In this document: positions 21,069-32,956 of the stretch, piece after piece | How positions within the stretch are numbered: position 1 is the first letter of the stretch | Layout: each line of letters opens with the position of its first letter | The notes under the pieces: model-generated | Told to the model about the DNA's origin: nothing | Seen by the model: the letters and a program-made list of their open reading frames with translations, nothing else | Database searches by the model: none | Made by a program: the position numbers and the translations under genes | Origin: Kitagawia praeruptora | Lineage: Eukaryota > Streptophyta > Magnoliopsida > Apiales > Apiaceae | Assembly (NCBI GenBank): GCA_037693485.1 | Contig: CM075344.1 | Span: forward strand, 22,838,501 to 22,902,500 | Direction: 5' to 3' | Length of the DNA stretch: 64,000 nucleotides

Positions 21069-21081
21069 TTATTAGTATAGA

Positions 21082-21571
21082 AGCATGTCATCGTAGATCA
21101 ACATATGTATTCGTAGTCTTTTTTTGATTAAATTGTAATAAAAGAATTATAACTGTAATAGGATTTTTTTATTTATTTTATAAAATAACATAGAATTCTA
21201 GGGAAAATAGAAGTTTTGGGGGTGCGAACCAAATTTGGTACAAAGTAGTACATTAAAAATGGGTTTTGCTTATTAATAAAGGTTATAGATATAGATTTTA
21301 TTTATTATGTATTTAAGATTATATTTTAAACAATCAAGTAAACATAACATACCTGGTTCTGATTCTAATAGATACGTTATTTATACAATTCAGTAAGATT
21401 ATAGTAAAAGAATTATAATTATAACAAAATATCAAACAATTTTTTTAGAAAATAATATGAATTTCAGGGGAGTGGGAATCTGTGATGAAACCAAAATAAG
21501 GGTGCAACCAAATTTGTTACGAAATACCATTAAATAGGGATTTATTAATAAAGGTTATATATTCGTTAGTG
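21082..21571. other. Helitron-end remnants
   Basis: The segment ending at 21289 (GCTTATTAATAAAGGTTATAGA) and a similar one ending near 21558 match the 5'-end family seen at 13775 and 19736. No matching 3' ends were found. There is no gene. Confidence 0.5.
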
Positions 21572-24500
21572 TTTTATAAAAGTGTAAATTTCAGGGTGGT
21601 GGTTAAATTTTATCCCAATTTTCAAAATGTTAGTCGTGTTATCAAATTTTCAAAATGTTGGCTGATGTTTCCCTCCACATTTCAAAAAGGTGCCTGTAAT
21701 AACCCTAACTTTAGCGACGCTACAGTGATCACATGAATAGTAAATTTGGAGGATTTAGAGAAATGGTATGTAGGTACCCTATAATGGAAACAGGAAATGA
21801 ATAAACAGAAACCATATTAGTATTGTACACTGAAATTAAGTGACTCGAAATAACGATAGATTCCAGAAATTCCTGAATATGGATTTTGAGGATTTTGATT
21901 TCTAATAAGCTTCTATTGGATATTAAGGAGCATGGAAATATTAAAGAAATTATATATTGAGGAATTAGAAGATTTAGGTTAAACCAAGGGATTATTAAGT
22001 TAAGGAAATACCCGAGGAATTTGGATCTTTAAATGATTTCAAAAACCACTGAGATAATGAGGTATATTCGAAACGAATCACAATCAGACGAGTATGGAAA
22101 CCAAATAACCAAGATTAGTAATATAACAAGGATACATACCACATTATTAATTACCAAAAGTATTAGCATAATACTTAGAAAAGCAAGGAAAAAGGATTAT
22201 GAGATCACCATGCATGACATCACTTTCCACAAACATGTTTTAAGGGTAAATTAGTACTTTTGCTAGGCTTAAACCACAAATATCTTCCAAGGCTTCCATA
22301 ACACTCTAGATTAACAAGTAATCACCAAGATAAGATCAAAACAAAAGCAAAAATTCTCTTTCCCCATCCATTTCTTCCATTCGGCCCCTTTCAAGAAAAA
22401 AAGAGAAAAGAAAATTCAAAACCCTAGCTAACATCCATATTTAATCAAGAGCAAAATCATGGAGCTTCTTGGAGGATTGATTAAGACAAGCACAAAGTTT
22501 CATAGCCATCCAACATCATTTGATAAGGTAATAAAATCATGGAAGTTGATGGATGAATAGTAGTTTTCAAGAACTAACTTTATTTTTATGATTCCTTTAG
22601 TTGATTCATGCTATTGTAAGGTTGATTAAGCATATTCCAAGGATTGTTAAGTGTTGTCAAGGCTTCAAGAAGGTATAAATGTCCTTACCCTTATTTATTT
22701 ATAATGGATATTGAGTTGATTAGTGATTTAGTGGTGTAAATGTTAAGATTATGATGTTATATGTGTTTGTAAGTGATTAAAGTTGATTATGGAAGGAGTA
22801 TGTGCTTGTAACCATGGTTGGTAAAATGACCACATGGTGTAGGTGATGGTGTATAAGGTGGATGATTGATTTGGAGGAGTTTGATTTTGGAAAGTATGAA
22901 AATATAGCCGTTATAATGACCGATTTTCGTTAGACCAAGAAACTTCCCTGTTTTTGGACACTGTACCCGTACGGTAGGTTACTGTCCAGACCCCCAAGTG
23001 ACCATGAGGAGATAGATCTTGGTTCATAGATCGTTTTGATATAAAGTGCGTTAAAATCTGATGAACGGTTTAGGAGAAAAGTCAGTTTTAGTGAACGACG
23101 TTCGAAAACCGAGAAACCGTAATTGTATTAACTTTGAGGCTATAACTACCATACTTGGACATTTTTAAAAATTATAAAATTTTGGAATATGGTAGTAGGG
23201 TAGTAAAAGAAGCATTACCAGTTGGCCTTATGGTAAAATTCGAAATCCATATTTTCTGATAATTTTTACAGTTAAGTGTGGTCATTAGGGGAAATGGTGA
23301 AAACCCCTGAAACTTCGATTGAGTTTATAAATGGTTAGGTTCTTGAACCTTTGGGGTAATAGTGATACGTTAAACATATATTAAAGTGTCAAGAGTAATG
23401 TTATACAAGAGTGTAGTGAGTAAGAGATGTGGTATTCTAACGACGGTCCTTTTGTGTTTATAGAAACTCCGGAAGAGCCACGAGCCATACCGTCAGGATA
23501 CCGAAACCGAGGCAAGATCTTTTCTGTCCCTACTTGGAAATTATTTATCTTCAAAGAAACTTTTTTTTTTGCTAAATTAAATATTTTATAAAGAAAAAGG
23601 AGGGATTAACCCTTGGTCTATGAGAACAAAGATAGAACTATCTATAAACAATCTGTAAACCAGATTGTAAATAGAAAGTAAGAAAACATGAAAACCTAAA
23701 TGATTAAATCGTTCCTAATACAGGCTATTTTTGTAACGACCCGAAAAATTACGTGTAATTTATTATATTAAAATATATTTTTAGTTGATTTTAATGTGTG
23801 TTAGTTTATTTTTAATGCATTTAAACGTGTTATGATTTTTATTAAATAGGGAAATTATCCCATACGTGTTATGTGACTTCTGTGTAGCATAGATTATTTT
23901 ATTCTATTTTTCTGTAATTTTAATATTTTTCTAATACAGTTATTTCGCATTTTAATTTCCGGATCCAGCCCTGTATCGAATTCGAGGCCCTGTTTTTCAT
24001 AAAATTATTTTTATATAATAGTGGGATGTTCAAAAATGTATTATTTTGTAATTTTTGTAATATTCGTAATTTTTGGGAAATTTTGACATTCATATTATAT
24101 TTGTTTTAAAATAAAAATTGTACATTTTTATCCCATAATTTTTTTTTAAGGCTTAATGATTTTAATTAGGGGCTAAAAATATTTTTGGGGTATTAATTTT
24201 TGATTAATATAAATAGCATCTGAATTATTTTTGTTTACAAAAATAATCAGAAAATCAGATTTTCTGATTTAATTTTCTGGAAAATTCTCTGAAAATTGTG
24301 TTCTTGGTGTTCATCAGAATCAAACCCTCTTTTGACAGTGATTCCGGCATCCAAATCGATCATGTGAGTAACCAAACTGAAGCTCTTGATCTCTACTATA
24401 TGTTTATGTAGGTGTTGATATGTGTGTATGTCTCGATCGAAAAATTTTATTTTTTTATTTAATTTTCGTATGAATTAAATTTGGTATGGATTGTAGGATG

Positions 24501-25085
24501 ATTTGTTGTTGATGTGGTTAGTACCTACAGATTGATTATGCTTCCAGGAATTTTATCATGATTTTTACTTGATTTTTCGTAGCTTAAATATGAAAGTCGA
24601 GTTTTAGTGGGGGTGAAATTTAATGATTGATTTTTCTGGATTTCTGAGTGATTTGTTGCTGTTGTTGATGATTGATATAGCTTGTATGAGTAATTAACTC
24701 CGTGTTGGTGTATAAAACATTGGATTTGGTGGAGAAATGAGAAAAATCGAAGTTTACCGGTGAGGTCGCCGGATTTTACTTCGGTTTTGACCGGATTCTG
24801 GGTTCGGGTGATGCTGGGTTGGTTTGATTGGTACGATTGTGTTGAGGAGGTGATTTGGAGTGTGTTTATGATTTAAAACGTAACGATTGGTACGTTTTAA
24901 GGGTTGCCGGAGGTGGCCGGAAAATTTTTCCGGTGACCGGAAACTGGGAAACTTCCATTGAAGGTGGTGGTGTTCTTGAAGCATTCATGTGAATGTGGTG
25001 ATGAATAGTACCCGTTTAATCTTCAAAATCTGATAACATTTTCTGAAAAGTGATTTTGGAATTGATTTTTACTTTTTACCAATAT

Positions 25086-25150
25086 TTTTACTTTTATTTA
25101 CTTTTATTTACTTTTAATTACTTTTATTTACTTTTATTTACTTTAATTAA
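25086..25150. repeat. TTTACTTTTA short tandem repeat in LTR 2
   Basis: About six imperfect 10- to 11-base copies of TTTACTTTTA occur in a row. Confidence 0.85.
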
Positions 25151-26649
25151 TTTATAATTCTGAATTCAATTATTAATGTTTTATTTTCGAAATAATTAAG
25201 AATTAAATTATTTTAATTATATTAATTAATCTCAAATAATGATTTAATTAATTTGATTATCTAATAAATGTAATTAATTATTAGATAATTTTATTAATTA
25301 ATTATTACTTGGTTCTAATTAATTTATTTAGGATTATTAACCAATTTTCTGTTTAAAAGCGATTTAAAATAGAATAAAATTGTTTTAAATTCTAAAAATA
25401 ATCCGGGAACGGTAAAAATAGTTTTAAAATTCTAAAATTATTTATAAACCCGGATTAAATAATTATAAAAATATTTTGGTGATCCAATAATTACCCGGAG
25501 GGTTTATTAGCGATCCTTTTTTATTCAAAAAGGGTATTTAAATCTTTTAAAATTCTTTTAAGTGATTTAAAATATTTTTTTTAAATATTCTAAAATTATT
25601 TTGAGTGCTCTTTTAAATTGTGAGTCGTATCTGCTATGTGAATTACGTGCTATGTGATTTACTTATCAAGTCCTTATACGTGCGATGTAAATTGTCAAGA
25701 TATTAAGTATCAAGGGTTAGGTTATAAATTGAGTTGTGATCGATATATATATAGTTAATGTATGTTAATTGTTTATGTGGTTTATATTATAAGATGTCAT
25801 TAAGAGTAGACGATATTTTCTTTGATTTACTGGCAACGATGGTCGGATATCGTTTATTTTCACAAGGATTAATTGTTAATATTGACTTAGGTTGGTCAAC
25901 AGAGATAAGTAGATGTCTAATCAAGGAAGTTGGAGGTTGATGAAATATTCTTTGTGGGTTATGAGGAAGGTGGGAGATGGATGCAGTATTGTGTGGATTG
26001 TAATAAAGAAGGTTGGAGATGAAAGTATTGTTTGTGGAATTGATGGTTTACTTGTGAGGTGTTTTAACACCGGGAAAACGTCTATGTTCAAAGGGGACAT
26101 TTTCAATTATTTTCTTCTGGCAGAGATATTGGTAAGCATGGTTAATACGTTCGAATTGAGTTTATAATCGTTTACAAAATGTCAGAATTGTCGTCCGGAG
26201 GCTGAGGTACTATCTTATGTTTGACTATAGAAGTAGACGCGCGGGCTCGATATCGACGGATCAGACTCGTGGCAACCGCTGAAGCGTAAAGCAAAGCATG
26301 ATTAAAACAGAGGACATGATGACGTGAGATAGAAGGAAAAGATAGTTGTATTACTTCGGTGTTACCCAATAGCTAAGGACCAGAGGCAAGTATTTTTTTT
26401 TATCTTAAACACTGTTTATTTTATATTTCATTGATTCATATCATGACGAATAGCTATTGTTCAGAGCTATTTGTGATTCTTAAATATTTTTGTGCGAACT
26501 CAGTTGCTTGATATTGGTACCCTTGATGTGGGGAATTGTTTAAGATAAACTCTTCATATCCTTATTATCGTATTAAATAATAGGGATGTGAACTGTATGT
26601 GAAACTAAGCATTTCCTGTTGAATTCGGAAATTGCTCTATTGGATTGGA

Positions 26650-26765
26650 AAATGGTAAAGCGTAGGAGGCCATCGATGATTTCATGGTCCAGCAATATTT
26701 ATTCGAAAGCGTAGGAGGCCATGGTTGCTACCATGGTCCAGCAATATTTAAGGAGGATATGGTAA
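26650..26765. repeat. About 50-bp duplicated unit in LTR 2
   Basis: The segment AAAGCGTAGGAGGCCAT with CCATGGTCCAGCAATATTTA or a close variant occurs twice in tandem. Confidence 0.75.
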
Positions 26766-29545
26766 CCATACCATCTTCCTATAGGCTAACATTACTTGCC
26801 TATTTTGGTACCCTTATTTGAAATCCGGGTTATACACACGGGTATAGAAATGTACCGGTGGTAGTATAAAGGGTCCCATTGCTTTTGAACCTGATCAGGG
26901 GGCAATGGTGGTTTGTTTTTTTATATATCCAATCCATATCGCCAGAATGGCTATTATATATTGTGAATTGGCAGATGATTCATTTTTATGACATGCCAAA
27001 TGATTTCAGTTATGGATTTGAATTATATCACGGTTGTTGATTCAGTTTCTCTATAAACTGTTTTACATTTTAGTTGATTTTATGCCTCACTTACCCTGGT
27101 TTTATATCAAAATTTTTATATGCTTGCTGAGCATTTCTTTCGCTCATACTTGCTGTTGTAAATTCTAACATTTCAGTAAGGTAGTTTGGCGAGACTTATC
27201 CGCACAGCTCAGAAAGAGAAGAAGCGTGATGCTATTTCGAAGATGACTTGGCTCAGGATGTCTGCATTTAGTGTAAGATCTATTTTATATAATTGAGTTC
27301 TAATATTTATTATTATTATGTACTAGTCTAGTTGGCCTGGCGTACATCTTATCGAAGTTACACCAGTGATTTAAGATTTGATCAAAGAGAATGTTGGGAA
27401 TGAATGTTTTTTTTTATCTAATGGAATTTGGATTCTTATTTCTAGCCCTATAACCTTAAAAGATCTTGGTATGTTTGGGGTCACAGATGTTATATTTCCA
27501 GTGTTGGACAATCACAAGTGAATGATTATTATTAAGCAGATGTTTTATTTTGAGGATTTTCGCCTGACGACCAAATCTCCTGACCCCGGATTTGGGGGGT
27601 GTCACAATTTTTGCGAACCAAGAAGAACTAGCAAGCTTTGTGCGAGTGTCAGAGATAATGCAATCAAAGACTGTCTTTGGTTGGAGAATCCCTCTGTTGT
27701 GCATACGGGAGTTTCGTTCTCGCCAGATGTAATAGGAATAGACTTGAACAAGAAGGAGAATAATTCTTCTCTTTGCACTGTCCATGATACTGGATAGTTG
27801 AAGTTGAAAATCTTGCCAAGTATAACCAGTAATTCCCACATTAATCTGAGATAATAACGAAGATAGAACGTGTCGACTAAAACAACAATACAAGAACAGA
27901 TGATTGTCAGTTTCATGTCCTCCCACACATAAGAAACAGTGTTATTCAAGTTGAATACCAAACCTTGCAAGTCTAGACAAGGTGTTAAGGCGACCATGAC
28001 TGAGCAACCATTGGTGATGAGCATACCTTTCCACCTTAAGGTGATGCCAGACCGTCGCGAACCAGGTAACTGGTTGATCACGATGCCGAATGGAGTCCCA
28101 AATATTCCATGTTTTAATCTTACGAACATCCAAACCGTCCCACATAATAACATCACGGTTGATTAGATTGAATCGAGGGAAATTAAAAGTAAGGATCCAT
28201 TGAGACAAGGTGTGGTCTGGATGATGGTGTCTCTGGTTCGGTCGAGGTAAGCACCAAGTACCTGAGCTAATAATGTTATGAACTTTAGCATCCTTGTTCA
28301 TTCCACACTGAGATATAATAGGTGATGTTACAGATCTAGCCAGACATTCACCGTTCCACCAAGGATCAAACCATAGCGATATGTTGGAGCCATCACCTAT
28401 CGAATATGAGATGAAACGAAGTGCCAGGTAACGAAGTCTTAAAACTTTTTTCCAGATCCATGAGCAATCTGTAGGGATTTTCATTGTCCAGAAATAGTTG
28501 TGCTTGAGAACTGTTTTGTTGACCCAAGTAGCCCATAAAGAAGGTGCCTTTCTAATGATTTTGAGTAGGTGACCAATGATTTGTGCCTTATTCCAATCAG
28601 AAGAATCCTTAAGGCCAAGGCCACCTTCCTCCTTAGGTAAGCAAATAGTTTTCCAACTGACCTTAGCTCCCCCCTTATCATTTATATTGCCTTTCCAAAT
28701 GAACTTTGTACACATTGATTGCATTAAATCATGAATTGCATTTGGAATAAGGAAGTGGTTTGACCAGAAAGATTGAATAGCAAAGAGAACGGACCTAACT
28801 AGCTGCACTCTTCCAGCGAAAGAGAGAAGTAATGAGGTCCATACACCAATTCGATGAGTAAGCTTTAGAACCAGGGGCATGCAGTCATTGATGCATAATT
28901 GCGAAGAGATAAGCGGAACCCCTAGAAAACGAACCGGGAGGCTTCCTCGAGGTATACCATGAGAGGTATCAAACCACTCCACCACCTCAGGGTGGCAATT
29001 ACAGAAAAAACTTGTGCTTTTATGAACACTAGGAATTTCATGGAATATATATATATATGCCATTGTTACTATATTGTTAAGGAATTGTTTTCCTTGATTA
29101 TTGATATTAAAAGGAGAGGTATACAAAGATGTATATGAATATGGATGTGAATATGAGTATGAGATGGATATGGATATACATAGAGATGATTATGCATGAA
29201 GTGAACATGCCTTATGATTAAGAGAAGATGAGAGAATGGTATCAGTTGTTATCTAGGGTTATGTGATTTATAAAATTTTGCTAAAGATATTCTTTTAAAA
29301 CATTTTGATTTAATAAGTATTATTTGATTATTATCTACTATTTTAAAAGTAGATGGAATAATATATATATATATATATGGGAGCTGGATTTCAGTGAATA
29401 CAGAAAAGATGTCTGAGTCATAATCAGAGTATTATGGCATAAGCTTTAAGAGTAATGACTTATGTGAATGTAAGCGGAAATGTAAATTGAAAGAAAAATG
29501 TGGAATGATGTTATAAGTGGAATAATGGTTATAAAAAAGGAGGAT

Positions 29546-29700
29546 GTAGCAGATAGAGCCTTCCTCCAGAATGTTATTACGGCCCAAGAGTTGCCGAAGG
29601 AGGATGTAGCAGTTAGAGCATTCTTCCAGGAGGATGTAGCAGTTAGAGCCTTCCTCCAGGGATGATGTTAGCAGATAGAGCCTTCATTCCTGAAAAAGGA
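29546..29700. repeat. About 33-bp hairpin-forming repeats in LTR 1
   Basis: GGAGGATGTAGCAGTTAGAG plus a TTCCTCC end recurs three to four times with variation. Each copy can pair GGAGGA with TCCTCC. Confidence 0.75.
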
Positions 29701-30627
29701 AAAATAGTATCTGGCGACTGATCATCGTCCTACGTATCTGGCGCTAGTAGATATACCCAAAAGATTAAAAGAAAGAATGGAAAATGGTGTCAGAATGAGA
29801 TACTGAAAAAGGAAAAATAGTATGAAATTATGAAATTGTTATTATAAATGGAAGAGAAACTGATTTTATATTATGGTATAAAATTGTTGTGTAAAAAGGA
29901 AATGGAATGATTATAAGGAGAGATATAGTTCAAATTTCTATGCTATCTTGAGATAATATATTGAGAGGAAGTGTGGATTATTATCTGAATATAGAAGAGA
30001 AATTGATATTATATTGTTGTATCTTCCTTTTCTTATAATAGAAAGTGGATGATGTATTATTAAATAAGAATGTCATTCTTTCTCAAAGTCTATAATTGGT
30101 TTCCAGTTATATATATATATTTAGATGTTTAAATTCTACCTTTTAGTGACAATATTATCTTGCTGAGCTATTATAGCTCACTCTTGCTACTTATCTATAT
30201 ACAGCTAAGTATGCCAATACTTCGCAGAACGCCCTGCAAGAGGGTAAGGGAAAGGCGACCTTTTGAGAGCACGTTGGCACCGATTCCTTTAAGTAGCTTA
30301 GAGGCTGACGGGTCCTGGTAGATTTATGTATAATTAAGTGTGTAAGCTTGTAATAAACTTTTGATTGTTGAAATGCTTCATGTCGAAGTATTATTCAACA
30401 ATGTATTCAAGTATGATTCTGGTTTGTAATAACTCCTTTAAAGTTAAACTTTTAATATCGTGGTTGTTGTTCTCTGAGCATATAACTGATGTGTGTGTGT
30501 ATTAATGCGGGGTCAACTGCATAAATATTAAATGGAAAAAAAAAGTTAAAGAGATATTGATATTGAATGGAAATTGGACCGTGACGGCCTGGATTCATGA
30601 CCCCGGATTTGGGGCTGTCACAGTGCC

Positions 30628-31423
30628 TCACGTTAAGTTCCGTTATATCGCGCCATTAACTTTAAATAATCATACGTTTTAAGGGTATTTTAGGAAAATC
30701 ATTTATTATATATACAAAAAACTGTTAAGATAATCCCTCCCCCTTTTCTCAACGATTAAAGCCTCATCTCTACCATTCTACCATTAATCATCCAAAAAAC
30801 CCGAATTTTGGTAACCTTCAATTCGTTTTTGAATTGGATTTTAGTCGCGACGGCGTTGGTTGAAAGAGGAAGTTGTGGGTTGTTAGTGAAGTAGGAGAGG
30901 AGAAAGGAGTGCAGTGGTGGGCGGAGTTGTGGGTTGAATTGAAGGGGAAGTAGAGATTGGTGTATCGAGAGAGAGAGGGTGGGAAGGGATGAGAAGGCTG
31001 TGGGTTGTTGAAAGGTAGGCGTTGGTGTTGAATGGCGGTGGCTGAAGAAAAGGGGCGGCTGTGGCGAGGTGGATTATTGATCGGAGTGGTGAAGATGAAC
31101 AGAGGTTGAGTGATGGGAGATGGGTTGACTGCGGTGGTGTTGTTGGGAAAGTGAGGCGGTGGTGAAGAGAGGAATCAACAACTAGATTTTAGTAATTTAT
31201 GTATCAAGAGATGAGGTTGAATGGGTAATTGTAAAGATCTTCTAAAAAAAAAAAATTTTTTTGGGTGAAAACCTCTCTGTAGAAGGATTCATCACAGACT
31301 GACCTTTGTGTTACAGTTTTCGGTAGTTGCCCAGCATCTACGAATTTCGGTAGCATAGTTTGGTAGAGTGGAGACGGTGAAGGAGGAGCAGATGAGCGGT
31401 GGTGGCATCGCGGCCACACAAGT
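30628..31423. other. MULE-like element interior, G-rich, no gene recognised
   Basis: About 800 bases, purine-rich on plus between 30840 and 31200. Only short frames (for example 31204-31419, minus) with no known domain. Confidence 0.5.
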
Positions 31424-31439
31424 TATATATATATATATA

Positions 31440-31786
31440 GAGTCCTACTCAACTACAAACCAAAATTAACTACAAACTACAAACCAAACCCAATTTAATA
31501 TTTCAAGCTAATCAAATAATCAAACTAGGAGTACCCTAATACAAAAAATGTATAATAATCTACCCTCTATTCAGCAAAAAAAAATACTGTTCACTGCTGA
31601 CGTGGTAGTGACGTCATCAGTGAACAGTAAATTTTATTTTTATTTTGCTGAGTATTGGTCACTTAATTTATGACGTTTTTTTGTGAAGGTGCCCCTGGAG
31701 GGGCCCTTAGAATAAATGAAATATTAAATATTTAGTGTTGGTTTGTAGTTTGCATTTAAAGATTGGTTTGTATTTGAGCAAAAACC
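31440..31786. mobile_element. Small TIR element (MITE) inside a (TA)n tract
   Basis: The left end contains CAACTACAAACCAAAATTAA and CAAACTACAAACCAAACCC. The right end, inverted, contains CAAATACAAACCAATCTTTA and CAAACTACAAACCAACAC. (TA)n borders both sides (31424-31439, 31787-31803). It has no coding sequence. Confidence 0.7.
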
Positions 31787-32014
31787 TATATATATATATA
31801 TACATATACAATATTTATATGACCGGTGTATTTTCTTGAAAATCCAATTTTACCCCTGCTCCGTTAGAGCTGTTAGGAGGGATTTAACGGGAGAGACCTT
31901 TTTGAAATGCAGAGGGAAACATCAGCCAATATTTTGAAAATCTGATAATGGCCAACATTTTGAAAATTCTGGTAAAGTTTAGCCACCACCCTGAAATTTA
32001 TTCTTTATAAAATG

Positions 32015-32956
32015 TTATACGATCAGACTACATATTGGTTGGTATTTTACAAAAATTTATATCAAGTAACCCTAGATTGTACACAATATTCGTTGGTGTT
32101 CTACCCTCTTTTTGTTGGTGGTTTTTTATCGTTGGCTTTTTCTGGTAAAAAAGAATTATAATTATCATAAAAATTCTATTTTTAATTCTTTCTAAAGGAA
32201 CATAGTATTATATAGAAATATGATTCTATTAAAAAAATTTAAAAATAAAAGAATTATAATTAAAATATGATTTTTATTTTTATTCTATTTTTTAAAAACA
32301 AAATAGAATTCTAGGGAAAATAGGATTTTAGAGGTGAAACCAAATTTTAGGTACCATTAAAATAGGGTTTCACTTATTAATAAAGGATATAGATTCTATT
32401 TTTTAAAAACCAACGTAGAATTCTAGAGAAAATAAGATTTTAGTGGTGAAACCAAAATATAGAGCGAACCAAATTTTAGGAGATGAAACCAAAATATAGT
32501 GTGAACCAAATTTTAGGTACCATTAAAAGAGAGTTTGGCTTAGGTTATAGATAAGTCCGGTCGATTTGATTTCGAATGTCCAATCTATAGAAATATATTA
32601 GAGTCGAAATATTAAAAATTGAAATTTTTATGATTTTCGGTTTTTTATTCTAATTGATAAATATTAAAATAATGTTATTAATATTAATTAGTCGAATGCC
32701 TTTTCTAATTAAAATACGTTAATTTTTAATTAAAGATATTACATTGTATAAACAGAAAAGATCAATTATACCACATTTTCCAATCATTAATATTCATTTT
32801 CTAATTAAAATATGTTACCTTTTAATTTAAAACATAATCTTATAATCATTAATTAACATGTACCAAAAGTATCACACCTTATCTTCCAAACATTAATAAA
32901 ATATTTTAAAAATTCGTACATTTATAATAAACCAAGTATAATTGTTTATTTTCAAT
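32015..32956. repeat. Tandem Helitron 5' ends and unit remnants
   Basis: Two similar stretches end in Helitron 5' borders on minus, at 32393 and 32551. Each has AGAATTCTAG, GGTACCATTAAAA and TATAGA followed by T. A fragment matching the start of the 1.4-kb unit follows (about 32598-32740). No gene is present. Confidence 0.6.

Larger units (their letters stand above)
19739..21081 (-). mobile_element. Helitron B carrying gene fragments
   Basis: The 3' end (minus) reads GCACGGGCTATAAG-TTAG, followed by T; the expected CTAG is mutated to TTAG. The 5' end begins TCTATACTAATAATATTATA near 21081, which requires removing nested Helitron C. The base before that TC is T rather than A, so this border is less certain. 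The interior contains a RADIALIS-like MYB pseudogene and another coding-like segment. No replicase frame is present. Confidence 0.65.
23732..27606 (+). mobile_element. Solo LTR 2 (gypsy-type, 3875 bp)
   Basis: It begins TGTAACGACCCGAAAAATTA and ends CCCCGGATTTGGGGGGTGTCACA (last bases GTCACA at 27606). Flanking duplications are ATTTT on both sides (23727-23731, 27607-27611). Its last 25 bases resemble those of LTR 1, so they are related families. The interior has no retrotransposon domains; short open frames inside are incidental. Confidence 0.9.
23561..29041 (-). mobile_element. 5'-truncated L1-type LINE, split by solo LTR 2
   Basis: On the minus strand the LINE starts near 29041, inside the region C-terminal to the reverse transcriptase, and ends with a poly(A) of ten at 23570-23561. 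The endonuclease and main RT domains are missing, as is common for LINEs truncated on insertion. No target duplication was recognised at its borders. Confidence 0.8.
23696..29041 (-). pseudogene. LINE ORF2 C-terminal remnant
   Basis: Coding pieces are 27607-29041 and 23696-23726, separated by solo LTR 2. The first piece begins with the conserved GIPRGSLPVRFLGVPLIS segment after the RT palm. It continues with FAGRVQLVRSVL and WKGN and the tryptophan-rich linker, and reaches the zinc-binding RVT domain (CGGHETDNHLFLYC type). A frameshift near 27940 breaks the frame between the linker and the zinc-binding domain. When LTR 2 and one ATTTT copy are ignored, the frame runs on to a TAG at 23696-23698. 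LINE ORF2 normally provides endonuclease and reverse transcriptase for retrotransposition; this copy is dead. Confidence 0.82.
21695..30622 (+). mobile_element. Solo LTR 1 (gypsy-type, about 3.4 kb), interrupted
   Basis: It begins TGTAATAACCCTAACTTT at 21695 and ends CCCCGGATTTGGGGCTGTCACA at 30622. The five bases before and after are both GTGCC (21690-21694, 30623-30627). The parts are 21695-23560 and about 29042-30622; the LINE insertion fills the middle. The ends TGT..ACA and the size suggest a Ty3/gypsy family with very long LTRs. No internal retrotransposon domain is found, so it is a solo LTR from recombination. Confidence 0.82.
21572..32014. mobile_element. MULE-like TIR element split by a nested LTR/LINE complex
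   Basis: The left end (21572-21694, continuing at 30628) and the right end (about 31890-32014, inverted) match over some 120 bases or more at roughly 75-80%. Shared blocks are AAATTTCAGGGTGGTGG, ATTTTCAAAATGTTGG, CTGATGTTTCCCTC and CATTTCAAAAAGGT. Long TIRs of this kind are typical of Mutator-like elements. Without insertions the element would be about 1.5 kb with no transposase. No 8-10-bp target duplication could be confirmed. Confidence 0.6.

Noticed and set aside
24754..26369. Several 60-84-residue frames inside solo LTR 2
   Set aside because: LTRs are non-coding, and none shows a conserved motif.
27456..27606. Continuation of the LINE zinc-binding frame into further sequence
   Set aside because: From 27606 leftwards the DNA is solo LTR 2; the open frame there is chance.
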